From Kitasatospora aureofaciens (GTDB lineage: Bacteria; Actinomycetota; Actinomycetes; Streptomycetales; Streptomycetaceae), in contig NZ_JPRF03000065.1 of NCBI RefSeq assembly GCF_001188955.3, positions 248,001 to 312,000 on the forward strand: 64,000 nt of DNA. Direction: 5' to 3'. The notes beneath the pieces are model-generated. The model was not told the DNA's origin and searched no databases. It saw nothing but the letters and a program-made list of their open reading frames with translations. Shown here piece after piece: positions 27,934 through 35,709 of this stretch. The position numbers and the translations under genes are program-made. Positions within the stretch are counted from its first letter, which is position 1; each line of letters starts with the position of its first letter.

Positions 27934-27999
27934 CTGATCCGGCTCAAGTCCCCGCCCGCCCGAGCCCGCGGACGGGGCGCACGGACAGGAGGTCAGGGC

Positions 28000-28053
28000 A
28001 TGACGCCGGACACGCACGGGGAGATCGACAGGGGGAGCAGTGGTGGGAGTTGA
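28000..28053 (+). CDS. 17-residue leader peptide frame overlapping ctcW
   Basis: ATG 28000 has AGGAGG seven bases upstream, a stronger site than that of ctcW. It encodes MTPDTHGEIDRGSSGGS and stops at 28051-28053, about 10 bases inside ctcW in another frame. Ribosomes ending here would be placed at the ctcW start (GTG 28040 or 28043), so it may couple or limit PKS translation. No direct evidence shows it is translated. Confidence 0.45.
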   Translation: MTPDTHGEIDRGSSGGS

Positions 28054-29323
28054 CGACGGCCGCCGGCGCGTGGTGGTCACCGGGATCGGCGTGGTGGCAC
28101 CGGGCGAGGTGGGCACCAAGGCGTTCTGGGAGCTGCTGACGGCCGGCCGGACCGCGACCCGGACGATCTCGACCTTCGACCCCTCGCCGTTCCGGTCCAG
28201 GGTCGCCGCCGAGTGCGACTTCGACCCGCAGGCCGCAGGGTTGACGCAGCGTCAGATCCGTCAATGGGACCGCACCGCGCAGTTCGCGGTGGTCGCCGCG
28301 CGCGAGGCGCTGGACGACTCGGGGGTGTCGGGCGTCAACGACCCGATCCGCACCGGGGTGATGGCCGGCACCGCCTGTGGGATGACGATCAGTCTGGACC
28401 GCGAGTTCGCCGTGGTGAGCGACGAGGGCCGCAAGCGGCTGGTCGACGACGCGCACGGCGTCCCGTACCTCTACGACTACTTCGTCCCGTCCTCGATGGC
28501 CACCGAACTGGCCTGGCTGGTCGAGGCGGAGGGTCCGGTGGGCGTGGTGTCGACCGGATGCACCTCGGGGATCGACGTGATCGCGCACGCCTGCGACCTG
28601 ATCCGCGACGACGCGGCCGACGTGATGCTGGCCGGCGCCTCGGACGCGGCGATCTCCCCGATCACGGTGGCCTGCTTCGACGCGATCAAGGCGACCACCC
28701 CGCGCAACGACGAACCCGAGAGCGCCTCGCGCCCCTTCGACCTGACCCGCAACGGCTTCGCCCTCGGCGAGGGCGCGGCGATGTTCGTGCTGGAGGAGCG
28801 GGAGCACGCGATCCGGCGCGGCGCGCACATCTACGCCGAGGTCACCGGCTACGCCGGGCGCTGCAACTCCTACAGCATGACCGGGCTGCGGGTCGACGGG
28901 AACGAGATGGCCGAGGCTATCCGGGTCGCGCTCGACCGCAGCCGGATGAACCCCGAGGACGTCGGCTACGTCAACGCGCACGGCTCGGCGACCAAGCAGA
29001 ACGACCGGCACGAGACCGCCGCGTTCAAGAAGAGCCTGGGCGACCACGCCTACCGGGTGCCGGTCAGCTCGATCAAGTCGATGATCGGACACTCGCTGGG
29101 CGCGGTCTGCGCCCTGGAGTTCGCCGCCAGCGCGCTGGCGATCGAGCACTCGGTGGTGCCGCCCACGGCCAACCTGCACGTGCCCGATCCCGAGTGCGAC
29201 CTCGACTACGTGCCGCTGGTGGCGCGGGAACAGCGGGTGCGCACGGTGCTCAGCGTGGCGAGCGGCTTCGGCGGCTTCCAGAGCGCGATCGTGCTCGCCG
29301 AGCCGGAGTGGAGCCGGGGATGA
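28043..29323 (+). CDS. ctcW: Ketosynthase alpha of the minimal PKS (OxyA equivalent)
   Basis: A 426-residue chain-building ketosynthase of type II PKS. Active-site Cys173 is in STGCTSG; histidines and a lysine in NAHGSATKQND and SSIKSMIGHSLGA complete the catalytic set, and GFGGFQSA is the C-terminal signature. It pairs with the chain-length factor ctcV to condense malonyl units from a malonamyl starter. The start is GTG 28040 or 28043; the second has the better distance from GGGGGAG. Its stop overlaps the ctcV ATG by four bases. Confidence 0.95.
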   Translation: MGVDDGRRRVVVTGIGVVAPGEVGTKAFWELLTAGRTATRTISTFDPSPFRSRVAAECDFDPQAAGLTQRQIRQWDRTAQFAVVAAREALDDSGVSGVNDPIRTGVMAGTACGMTISLDREFAVVSDEGRKRLVDDAHGVPYLYDYFVPSSMATELAWLVEAEGPVGVVSTGCTSGIDVIAHACDLIRDDAADVMLAGASDAAISPITVACFDAIKATTPRNDEPESASRPFDLTRNGFALGEGAAMFVLEEREHAIRRGAHIYAEVTGYAGRCNSYSMTGLRVDGNEMAEAIRVALDRSRMNPEDVGYVNAHGSATKQNDRHETAAFKKSLGDHAYRVPVSSIKSMIGHSLGAVCALEFAASALAIEHSVVPPTANLHVPDPECDLDYVPLVAREQRVRTVLSVASGFGGFQSAIVLAEPEWSRG

Positions 29324-30525
29324 CCGACGTCGTGGTGACCGGGATCGGCGTGGTGGCACCGAACGGCTGGGGCGTTGCGGAGTACTGGGACGCCACACTG
29401 GCGGGCCGGTCCGGTCTCGGGCCGCTGACCCGCTTCGACTCCACCGGGTACCGGGCGCACGTGGCCGGCGAGGTGAACTTCACGCCGGAGGAACACCTGC
29501 CGGGCCGACTGCTGCCGCAGACCGACCACATGACGCGGCTGGCCCTGGTCGCGGCCGAGGAGGCGCTCGCCGACGCGGGGGCGGACCCGACGACGATGCC
29601 GGACTTCTCCGCCGGCGTCGTGACGGCCGCCTCGGCCGGCGGCTTCGAGTTCGGCCAGAAGGAACTCCAGGCGCTGTGGAGCAAGGGCCCGGCCTACGTC
29701 AGCGCCTACCAGTCCTTCGCGTGGTTCTACCCGGTCAACACCGGGCAGATCTCGATCCGGCACGGCATGCGCGGCCCCGGTTCGGCCCTGGTGGCCGAGC
29801 AGGCGGGCGGCCTGGACGCGCTGGCCAAGGCCCGCCGGCACGTGCGCGAGGGCACCGCGCTGATGCTGGCCGGCGCGGTGGACGGCTCGCTCTGCCCCTG
29901 GTCGTGGCTCTGCCTCAGCCGCAGCGGCACGGTCAGCCCCCGGCGGGACCCGCAGCGGGCCTTCCTGCCCTTCGACGCCGACGCCTCCGGCGGGGTGCCG
30001 GGCGAGGGCGGCGCACTGCTCGTGCTGGAGACCCCGGACGGCGCCGCCGAGCGCGGGCAGCACCGCCACTACGGGCGGATCGCCGGCTACGCGGCCACCT
30101 TCGACCCCCGACCCGGCTCCGGGCGCCCGCCCGGGCTGCGCCGGGCGATCGACACGGCGCTCGCCGACGCCGGGATCGGCCCCTCCGACGTCGACGTGGT
30201 CTTCGCCGACGCCAGCGGCGTGGCCGAGCAGGACCGCGCCGAGGCCGAGGTGCTGGGCGCGGTGTTCGGCCCGCGCGGGGTGCCGGTGACGGCGCCCAAG
30301 ACGATGACCGGCCGGCTGCTGGCCGGTGGCGCCCCGCTGGACGTCGCGGCCGCGCTGCTCTCCCTGCGGGACGGGGTGATCCCGCCGTCCGTGCACATCG
30401 GCCGGCCGGCCCACCCGGACCTCGACCTGGTGCGGGACCGGCCGAGGCCGGCCCGGCTGGGCAGCGCGCTGGTCCTCGCCCGCGGCCACGGCGGCTTCAA
30501 CAGCGCTCTCGTACTGACCAGTTGA
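29320..30525 (+). CDS. ctcV: Chain-length factor, ketosynthase beta (OxyB equivalent)
   Basis: A 401-residue partner of CtcW. It is a ketosynthase fold in which the active-site cysteine is replaced by glutamine (VAEQAGGLDA), the mark of chain-length factors that decarboxylate malonyl-ACP and set chain length. The C-terminus keeps GHGGFNSALVL. It starts by an ATGA overlap with ctcW, as is usual for these pairs. For tetracyclines the product is a decaketide amide; that specificity is inferred from the cluster. Confidence 0.95.
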   Translation: MTDVVVTGIGVVAPNGWGVAEYWDATLAGRSGLGPLTRFDSTGYRAHVAGEVNFTPEEHLPGRLLPQTDHMTRLALVAAEEALADAGADPTTMPDFSAGVVTAASAGGFEFGQKELQALWSKGPAYVSAYQSFAWFYPVNTGQISIRHGMRGPGSALVAEQAGGLDALAKARRHVREGTALMLAGAVDGSLCPWSWLCLSRSGTVSPRRDPQRAFLPFDADASGGVPGEGGALLVLETPDGAAERGQHRHYGRIAGYAATFDPRPGSGRPPGLRRAIDTALADAGIGPSDVDVVFADASGVAEQDRAEAEVLGAVFGPRGVPVTAPKTMTGRLLAGGAPLDVAAALLSLRDGVIPPSVHIGRPAHPDLDLVRDRPRPARLGSALVLARGHGGFNSALVLTS

Positions 30526-30594
30526 CCGGGCCGGCCGACCGCCCGCCTGACCTTCCGGATTCGACAGACCGACCCACCGATGTGAGGAACAGCC

Positions 30595-30849
30595 ATGGCA
30601 GAGTTCACCCTTGACGACCTGATCGCCGCGCTGAAGGAGGCTGCCGGAGCCGACGAGGGCGTCGCCCACGACGACATCCTGGACGTCCCCTTCGCCGACC
30701 TCGGCTACGACTCGCTCGCCCTGTTCAACACCCTCAACACCATCGAGCGCGAGCGCGGCATCACCCTGCCCGACGAGACCGTGGTGGAGGCCACCACGCC
30801 GCGGATGCTCCTGGACGCGGTCAACCTCGGTCTCGCCACGGCCGGCTGA
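30595..30849 (+). CDS. ctcU: Acyl carrier protein of the minimal PKS (OxyC equivalent)
   Basis: An 84-residue carrier protein. Ser40 in DLGYDSLALFN is the phosphopantetheine attachment site. It is acidic and four-helical, and follows ctcV by 69 bases with its own GAGGAAC site. It carries the growing polyketide between CtcW/V, the ketoreductase and cyclases. The phosphopantetheinyl transferase that activates it is not in this window. Confidence 0.95.
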   Translation: MAEFTLDDLIAALKEAAGADEGVAHDDILDVPFADLGYDSLALFNTLNTIERERGITLPDETVVEATTPRMLLDAVNLGLATAG

Positions 30850-30851
30850 GC

Positions 30852-32681
30852 ATGTGCGGAATCGTGGGGGTGGTCGACTACGACGCCCCGGCCGAACACC
30901 GCCGGGACCTGCTCCAGGCGATGACCGACACCATGGCCTGCCGGGGGCCGGACGCCGAGGGCCTCTGGTTCGGCCGCGCGGCCGGGCTCGGTCACCGGCG
31001 CCTGTCGGTGATCGACCCCGAGCACGGCCGGCAGCCGATGACCGCGGAACACGAGGGCCGCGGCGCGGCGATCACCTTCAGCGGCGAGATCTACAACTTC
31101 CGTGAGCTGCGCGCCGAACTCACCTCGCACGGCCACCGGTTCAGGACGTCCTGCGATACCGAGGTCGTCCTGCGCGGCTACCTCCAGTGGGGCGCCGCGC
31201 TGGTCGAGAGGCTCAACGGGATGTTCGCCTTCGCCGTCTGGGACGAGCACAGCGAGGAACTCCTGCTGGTCCGCGACCGGATGGGCGTCAAGCCGCTCTA
31301 CTACTGGCCGACCGCCGCCGGCGTGCGCTTCGGCTCGGAGCCCAAGGCCGTCCTGGCGGACCGGACCCTGTCCCGCCGGGTCGGCCCGGACGGGCTGTGC
31401 GAGGTGCTGGACATGGTGAAGACGCCCGAGGCGGCCGTCTTCTCCGGGCTCGTCGAGGTCCGTCCGGGTCAGCTCGTCCGGGTGGGGCGCGGCGGGGTGC
31501 GCCGGCAGACGTACTGGCGGCTGGAGGCCCGCGAGCACACCGACGACCTGCCGACGACCATCGGCACCGTCCGTGACCTGCTCGCCGACACCGTCACCCG
31601 TCAGCTGGTCTCGGACGTCCCGCTGGGCACGCTGCTCTCCGGCGGCCTGGACTCGTCGGCCGTGACGGCGCTGGCCGCCCGCAGCGGGCCGGTGCGCTCC
31701 TTCTCGGTGGACTTCCGGGGCGCCGCCGACGCCTTCGCCTCCGACGCCGTCCGGCGGGAGGCGGACGCGCCGTACGTGCGCGAGCTGGCGGGGCACGTCG
31801 GAGCGGACCACCTGGAGGTGCTGCTGGACAGCCCCGGCCTGTCGGACCCGGCGGTGCGTTCCGCGGTGCTGCGCGCCACCGACCTGCCGCCCGCGTACTG
31901 GGGCGACATGTGGCCCTCGCTCTACCTGTTCTTCCGCGCGGTGCGGGAGAACGTCACGGTGGCGCTGTCCGGCGAGGCCGCGGACGAACTCTTCGGCGGC
32001 TACCGGTGGTTCCGCAACCCGTTGGCCTTGCGGGCGGCCACCTTCCCGTGGCTCACCCCGGGTTCGGCGCGCTACTTCGGCGGCAGCTCGCTGTTCCAGG
32101 CGGGTCTGCTGGACAAGCTCGACCTGGACGGCTACCGGGCGGCCCGGTACGCCGAGGCGCTCGCCGAAGTGCCGGTGCTGCCGGGTGAGTCGGCGCCCGA
32201 GAGGCGGATGCGCGAGATCGGTCACCTGAACCTGACCCGCTTCGTGCAGACCCTGCTCGACCGCAAGGACCGGATGAGCATGGCGGTCGGCCTCGAGGTG
32301 CGGGTGCCGTTCTGCGACCACCGGCTCGTGGAGTACGTCTTCAACGTGCCCTGGGAGATGAAGAGTTTCGACGGCCGGGAGAAGAGCCTGCTGCGGGCGG
32401 CGGTGGCCGACCTGCTGCCGCGCTCGGTGGTCGAGCGGGTGAAGACCCCGTACCCGGCGACCCAGGATCCGGGCTACGAGGGCGCCCTGCGGGCCGAACT
32501 GGCCGGGGTGCTCGCCGATCCGGACGCTCCGGTGCTGCCGCTGCTGGACCGCGAGCGGGCCCTGGCCGCGGCTGCCCGTCCGACCGGGGCGGTGAGCCGG
32601 CCCTACGACCGGGGCAGTCTGGAGCTGGTGCTGTGGCTCAACTCCTGGCTCGCCGAGTACGAGGTCACGCTGGACCTGTGA
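30852..32681 (+). CDS. ctcT: Asparagine-synthetase-like amidotransferase making the malonamyl starter (OxyD equivalent)
   Basis: A 609-residue class II amidotransferase. Cys2 (MCGIVGVVDY) hydrolyses glutamine, and the C-terminal synthetase domain has the ATP-pyrophosphatase loop LLSGGLDSSAV near residue 263. In oxytetracycline biosynthesis, OxyD gives the malonamate starter that becomes the C2 carboxamide. It starts three bases after the ctcU stop, and its last 17 bases overlap the end of the convergent ctcS. Its presence beside a minimal PKS, ketoreductase and halogenase is strong evidence for a tetracycline pathway. Confidence 0.93.
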   Translation: MCGIVGVVDYDAPAEHRRDLLQAMTDTMACRGPDAEGLWFGRAAGLGHRRLSVIDPEHGRQPMTAEHEGRGAAITFSGEIYNFRELRAELTSHGHRFRTSCDTEVVLRGYLQWGAALVERLNGMFAFAVWDEHSEELLLVRDRMGVKPLYYWPTAAGVRFGSEPKAVLADRTLSRRVGPDGLCEVLDMVKTPEAAVFSGLVEVRPGQLVRVGRGGVRRQTYWRLEAREHTDDLPTTIGTVRDLLADTVTRQLVSDVPLGTLLSGGLDSSAVTALAARSGPVRSFSVDFRGAADAFASDAVRREADAPYVRELAGHVGADHLEVLLDSPGLSDPAVRSAVLRATDLPPAYWGDMWPSLYLFFRAVRENVTVALSGEAADELFGGYRWFRNPLALRAATFPWLTPGSARYFGGSSLFQAGLLDKLDLDGYRAARYAEALAEVPVLPGESAPERRMREIGHLNLTRFVQTLLDRKDRMSMAVGLEVRVPFCDHRLVEYVFNVPWEMKSFDGREKSLLRAAVADLLPRSVVERVKTPYPATQDPGYEGALRAELAGVLADPDAPVLPLLDRERALAAAARPTGAVSRPYDRGSLELVLWLNSWLAEYEVTLDL

Positions 32682-33162
32682 CGTCGGCGGCGTCCGCGCC
32701 GCCGACCGCCGTCGGGGGCAGCCCCTCGGCCAGGACCGCCCGAAGGCCACGCAGCAGCCGCAGCGTGGCCTTCAGGTCGTCCGGATCCAGGCCGCCCGCG
32801 AGGTGCTCCATCCACAGGCGTTCGGCGGGTTCGATCCGGGCGAGGGCGTCGGTGCCCTTGGCGGTCAGCGAGACCAACGGGGCCCGCCGGTCGGCCGGGT
32901 TGGGGGAGGTGCTGACCAGGCCCTCCTCGACCAGCTTCACCACGGTCTGCTGGACGGCCTGGCGGCGCAGCCCGCGCTCGCGCGCCAGGTGGGCGGCGCT
33001 CTGCGGCCCCTCGGCCAGCAGCCCGAGGACCTGCCAGCGCGCGGAGGTGAGCCCGAAGCGGGCGGACAGCGCGTCGCCCGCGCGCAGCAGGGCTCCGTTG
33101 ACGGCGAACAGTTCGGTGGTGATGTCACTCAAGGTCTCGGCCGCGGGGGAGAGATCGGTCAT
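32665..33162 (-). CDS. ctcS: MarR family repressor of the exporter
   Basis: A 165-residue winged-helix regulator: LTSARWQVLGLLAEG and SAAHLARERGLRRQAVQQTV are the helix-turn-helix region, with the wing PADRRAPLVSLT. It is divergent from ctcR, and two palindromes with GACAAG/CTTGTC arms cover both promoters. MarR proteins at such sites release DNA when a drug-like ligand binds, and here that ligand could be chlortetracycline or an intermediate. I recall this gene as studied under the name ctcS; that could not be checked. Confidence 0.92.
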   Translation of the reverse strand: MTDLSPAAETLSDITTELFAVNGALLRAGDALSARFGLTSARWQVLGLLAEGPQSAAHLARERGLRRQAVQQTVVKLVEEGLVSTSPNPADRRAPLVSLTAKGTDALARIEPAERLWMEHLAGGLDPDDLKATLRLLRGLRAVLAEGLPPTAVGGADAADVTGPA

Positions 33163-33222
33163 GGGGGCAGCCTAATCGCAGGCTCTCCACGGCCAGCCTA
33201 GCCTCGTCCGGGCCGGGATTTC

Positions 33223-33284
33223 GGCAAGAACTTGTCATTCCGCCACGGTAGCCACTACGCTCAGTTCGACAAGACCTTGTCGAA
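33223..33284 (+). promoter_or_regulatory. CtcS operators over the divergent ctcR and ctcS promoters
   Basis: Site 1 is GGCAAGAACTTGTC (33223-33236). Site 2 is the perfect palindrome TTCGACAAGACCTTGTCGAA (33265-33284). Their centres are about 45 bp apart. The ctcR promoter reads TTGTCA (33232-33237), 18 bases, TACGCT (33256-33261), so site 1 overlaps its -35 and site 2 its start point. On the other strand, TTGTCG and TACCGT (33272-33245) fit a ctcS promoter. One dimer on each site would block both directions. Confidence 0.8.
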
Positions 33285-33303
33285 TTCGGTGGGAGAAATG
33301 GGA

Positions 33304-34836
33304 ATGGCGAACGCCACCTCGCAGACCGGCGAGGCCGTCGCGGACGAGGCCGGCGGCCCCGCCGGCTTCACTCACCGCCAGATCATCACCGCGCTGTCCG
33401 GGCTCCTGTTGGCCGTGCTGCTCGCCGCACTCGACCAGACGATCGTCTCCACCGCGCTGCGTACGATCGGCGACCAACTGCACGGCCAGACCGTCCAGGC
33501 CTGGGTGATCACCGGCTACCTGGTCAGCTCCACGATCGCGATGCCGTTCTACGGCAAGCTGTCCGACATCTACGGCCGCAAGCCGCTCTATCTGGCGGCG
33601 ATCGCGGTCTTCATCGTCGGCTCGGCGGCCTGCGCGATGGCGAACTCGATGGAGACGCTGGCGATCGCCCGCGTCCTCCAGGGCTTCGGCGGCGCCGGGC
33701 TGATGTCGCTGCCGACGGCCGTCATCGCCGACCTCGCCCCGGTGCGCGAGCGCGGGCGCTACTTCTCGTACCTGATGATGGCCTGGGTGGCGGCCAGTGT
33801 GCTCGGCCCGCTCGTCGGGGGCCTGTTCGCGGGCGCCGGCGAGATCCTCGGGGTGACCGGCTGGCGCTGGGCCTTCCTGATCAACGTGCCGCTCGGTCTC
33901 GTGGCGCTGCTCAGCGTGCGCAAGGCGCTCAACCTGCCGCACCGCAGGGTGGACCACCCGATCGACTTCCGGGGGGCGCTCACCCTGGCGCTCTGCCTGG
34001 TGCCGCTGCTGATCGTGGCGGAGGAGGGCCTCGACTGGGGCTGGGGATCGGCGCGTTCGCTGACGCTGTTCGCCGTCTCGCTGATCGGCCTGGTGCTGTT
34101 CGTGCTCGCCGAGCGGGCCCGCGGGCTGGAGGCGATGGTCCCGCTGCGGCTGTTCCGGCGCGGTGGCATCACGATGGCCACGGCCGTCAACTTCACCATC
34201 GGCGTCGGCATCTTCGGTACGGTCTCCACCCTGCCGCTGTTCCTGCAGCTGGTGCAGGGGCGCAGTGCCACCGTCGCCGGACTGGTGATCATCCCGGTGA
34301 TGACCGGGGCGATCGTCTCCCAGACGATCTGCGCCAAGATCATCAAGAAGTGGAACCGCTACAAGAAGCCCGCGATCGTGGGCCTCGGCTCGATGGCCGG
34401 AGCACTGCTGTCGCTCTCCGCCGCGGGCGCGGACACCCCGCTCGCGGTGATCGTGGTGATCGCGGCCTGGCTGGGCTTCGGCATCGGGCTCTCCCAGACC
34501 GTCATCACCCTGGCGATCCAGAGCTCGGCGCCCAAGTCCGAGCTGGGCGTGGCCAACGCCGCCTCCGGGCTGTTCCGCCAGCTCGGCGGCACGAGCGGCG
34601 CCGCCGTCTTCATGTCGGTGCTGTTCGGCGTCGCCGCCGGCAGGCTCGACGGGGCCGACCCGGACGAGGCCGTGCGCCGTGCGCTCTCCGACCCGGGCTC
34701 CACCGGCGGCCTGAGCGCCTCGGCGGTCGACGCCTTCACCTCGGGCTTCGACACGATGTTCCTGGTCGGCGGCCTGATCCTTGCGGTGGGCTTCCTGCTC
34801 ACCTTCCCGCTGCGGGAACTGCGCGACGAGGAGTGA
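33304..34836 (+). CDS. ctcR: MFS tetracycline-type exporter, 14-helix
   Basis: A 510-residue DHA2-type pump: LDQTIVSTALRTIGDQL in helix 1, PFYGKLSDIYGRKPLYL in loop 2-3, and about 14 helices. ATG 33304 is chosen because GGGAG (33291-33295) is eight bases away; ATG 33298 is only two bases from it. It is divergent from the MarR gene ctcS and under its operators, and is the likely efflux part of self-resistance, the counterpart of otrB. The substrate is inferred from context. Confidence 0.92.
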   Translation: MANATSQTGEAVADEAGGPAGFTHRQIITALSGLLLAVLLAALDQTIVSTALRTIGDQLHGQTVQAWVITGYLVSSTIAMPFYGKLSDIYGRKPLYLAAIAVFIVGSAACAMANSMETLAIARVLQGFGGAGLMSLPTAVIADLAPVRERGRYFSYLMMAWVAASVLGPLVGGLFAGAGEILGVTGWRWAFLINVPLGLVALLSVRKALNLPHRRVDHPIDFRGALTLALCLVPLLIVAEEGLDWGWGSARSLTLFAVSLIGLVLFVLAERARGLEAMVPLRLFRRGGITMATAVNFTIGVGIFGTVSTLPLFLQLVQGRSATVAGLVIIPVMTGAIVSQTICAKIIKKWNRYKKPAIVGLGSMAGALLSLSAAGADTPLAVIVVIAAWLGFGIGLSQTVITLAIQSSAPKSELGVANAASGLFRQLGGTSGAAVFMSVLFGVAAGRLDGADPDEAVRRALSDPGSTGGLSASAVDAFTSGFDTMFLVGGLILAVGFLLTFPLRELRDEE

Positions 34837-34862
34837 GCGCGCGCACGCGCACCCCCTGAACC

Positions 34863-34904
34863 CGCGTACCCCCGGTCACCCCCGTGCCGGGGGTACGCGC
34901 TTTT
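34863..34904 (+). terminator. Terminator of ctcR
   Basis: A 13-bp stem (34863-34875 with 34887-34899) followed by CTTTT. It is one of the few terminators in the window with a T-run. Confidence 0.88.
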
Positions 34905-34938
34905 CCGCTCCGGCTCCGGCCGCGTCCGCGCGCCCTCG

Positions 34939-34973
34939 CGCGCGCCCGTTCGCGCGCCCGTTCGCGCGCGCGG
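34939..34973. repeat. 12-bp tandem CG-rich repeat
   Basis: CGCGCGCCCGTT occurs twice in tandem (34939-34950, 34951-34962), followed by an alternating CG run. It lies between the ctcR terminator and the ctcQ promoter. No role is evident. Confidence 0.6.
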
Positions 34974-34989
34974 AGGGCCCGACGACGGC

Positions 34990-35021
34990 CCGGCGCCGGC
35001 TCGAAGGCGCCCCGCGAGCAT
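34990..35021 (+). promoter_or_regulatory. SARP-type promoter of ctcQ
   Basis: CCGGCGC (weak first repeat, 34990-34996), four bases, TCGAAGG (35001-35007), eight bases, GAGCAT (35016-35021). The second repeat and the spacing fit the other cluster promoters; the first repeat is degenerate. Confidence 0.6.
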
Positions 35022-35053
35022 GGGGGCACCGACCCGCCGAGAGTGGAGGACCG

Positions 35054-35629
35054 ATGCCCCCCGAACCCCTGTCCCTGCCGCTGGACCTGGCCCCCGGCCT
35101 GGTGGACGGCGACACCTTCCTGTCGATCATGGGCGCCCTGCCGACCGGGGTCACCGTGGTGACGACCCTGGGACCGGACGGGGAGCCGTACGGGTTGACC
35201 TGTTCGGCCGCCTGCAGCGTCTCCAAGGCCCCGCCCCTGCTGCTGGTCTGCATCAACCGCGACAGCCGGGTGCTGAAGGCCCTCCTGGAGCGCGGCGAGT
35301 TCGCCGTCAACGTGCTGCGCGGCGGAGGGGAGTCCACGTCCGCGCGCTTCGCCGCGCCCGTGGACGACCGCTTCCGGGACGTCCGGTGGGAGCCGGGCAG
35401 CGCCGGTGGCGTGCCGGTCATGTCGGCCGACGTCGTCGCGCACGCCGAGTGCCGGGTCGCCGCGGCCCTCGACGCGGGCGACCACACCATCGTGATCGGC
35501 GCGGTGGTGGCCGGCGGGCCCCGGCCCGAGGTGCCCAGCCCGCTGATGTACTGGCGCCGCTCCTACGCCCGCTGGCCGGTGGAGGAGGATCCGCGGACGG
35601 CCGCCCTGACCCTGGCGGCCGAGGGCTGA
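35054..35629 (+). CDS. ctcQ: Flavin reductase supplying FADH2 to the halogenase
   Basis: A 191-residue flavin reductase of the HpaC/ActVB-like split-barrel family: LPTGVTVVTTLGPDGEPYGLTCSA-type start (seen as TGVTVVTT and PYGLTCSAACSVS), PLLLVCINRDS, and FAVNVL. It reduces free FAD with NAD(P)H for two-component enzymes. It has its own promoter and is convergent with ctcP, the FADH2-dependent halogenase. GGAGGA lies about four bases before the ATG. Confidence 0.92.
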   Translation: MPPEPLSLPLDLAPGLVDGDTFLSIMGALPTGVTVVTTLGPDGEPYGLTCSAACSVSKAPPLLLVCINRDSRVLKALLERGEFAVNVLRGGGESTSARFAAPVDDRFRDVRWEPGSAGGVPVMSADVVAHAECRVAAALDAGDHTIVIGAVVAGGPRPEVPSPLMYWRRSYARWPVEEDPRTAALTLAAEG

Positions 35630-35647
35630 GCCCGCCCGCGTGCGGCG

Positions 35648-35699
35648 AACGGCGAGGGCCGCGTCCGGGAGCACCTCCCCGGACGCGGCCCTCGCCGTT
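35648..35699. terminator. Two-way terminator between ctcQ and ctcP
   Basis: A perfect 22-bp stem (35648-35669 with 35678-35699) with an eight-base loop between convergent genes, able to form in both transcripts. Only 10 bases separate it from the ctcP stop. Confidence 0.92.
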
Positions 35700-35709
35700 G
35701 CCCCTCGTG

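Noticed and set aside
25197..27947. One 916-residue antiporter with a long N-terminal extension
   Set aside because: The first 470 residues are the out-of-frame shadow of the FAD monooxygenase; the antiporter starts at GTG 26519 with a GTGA overlap.
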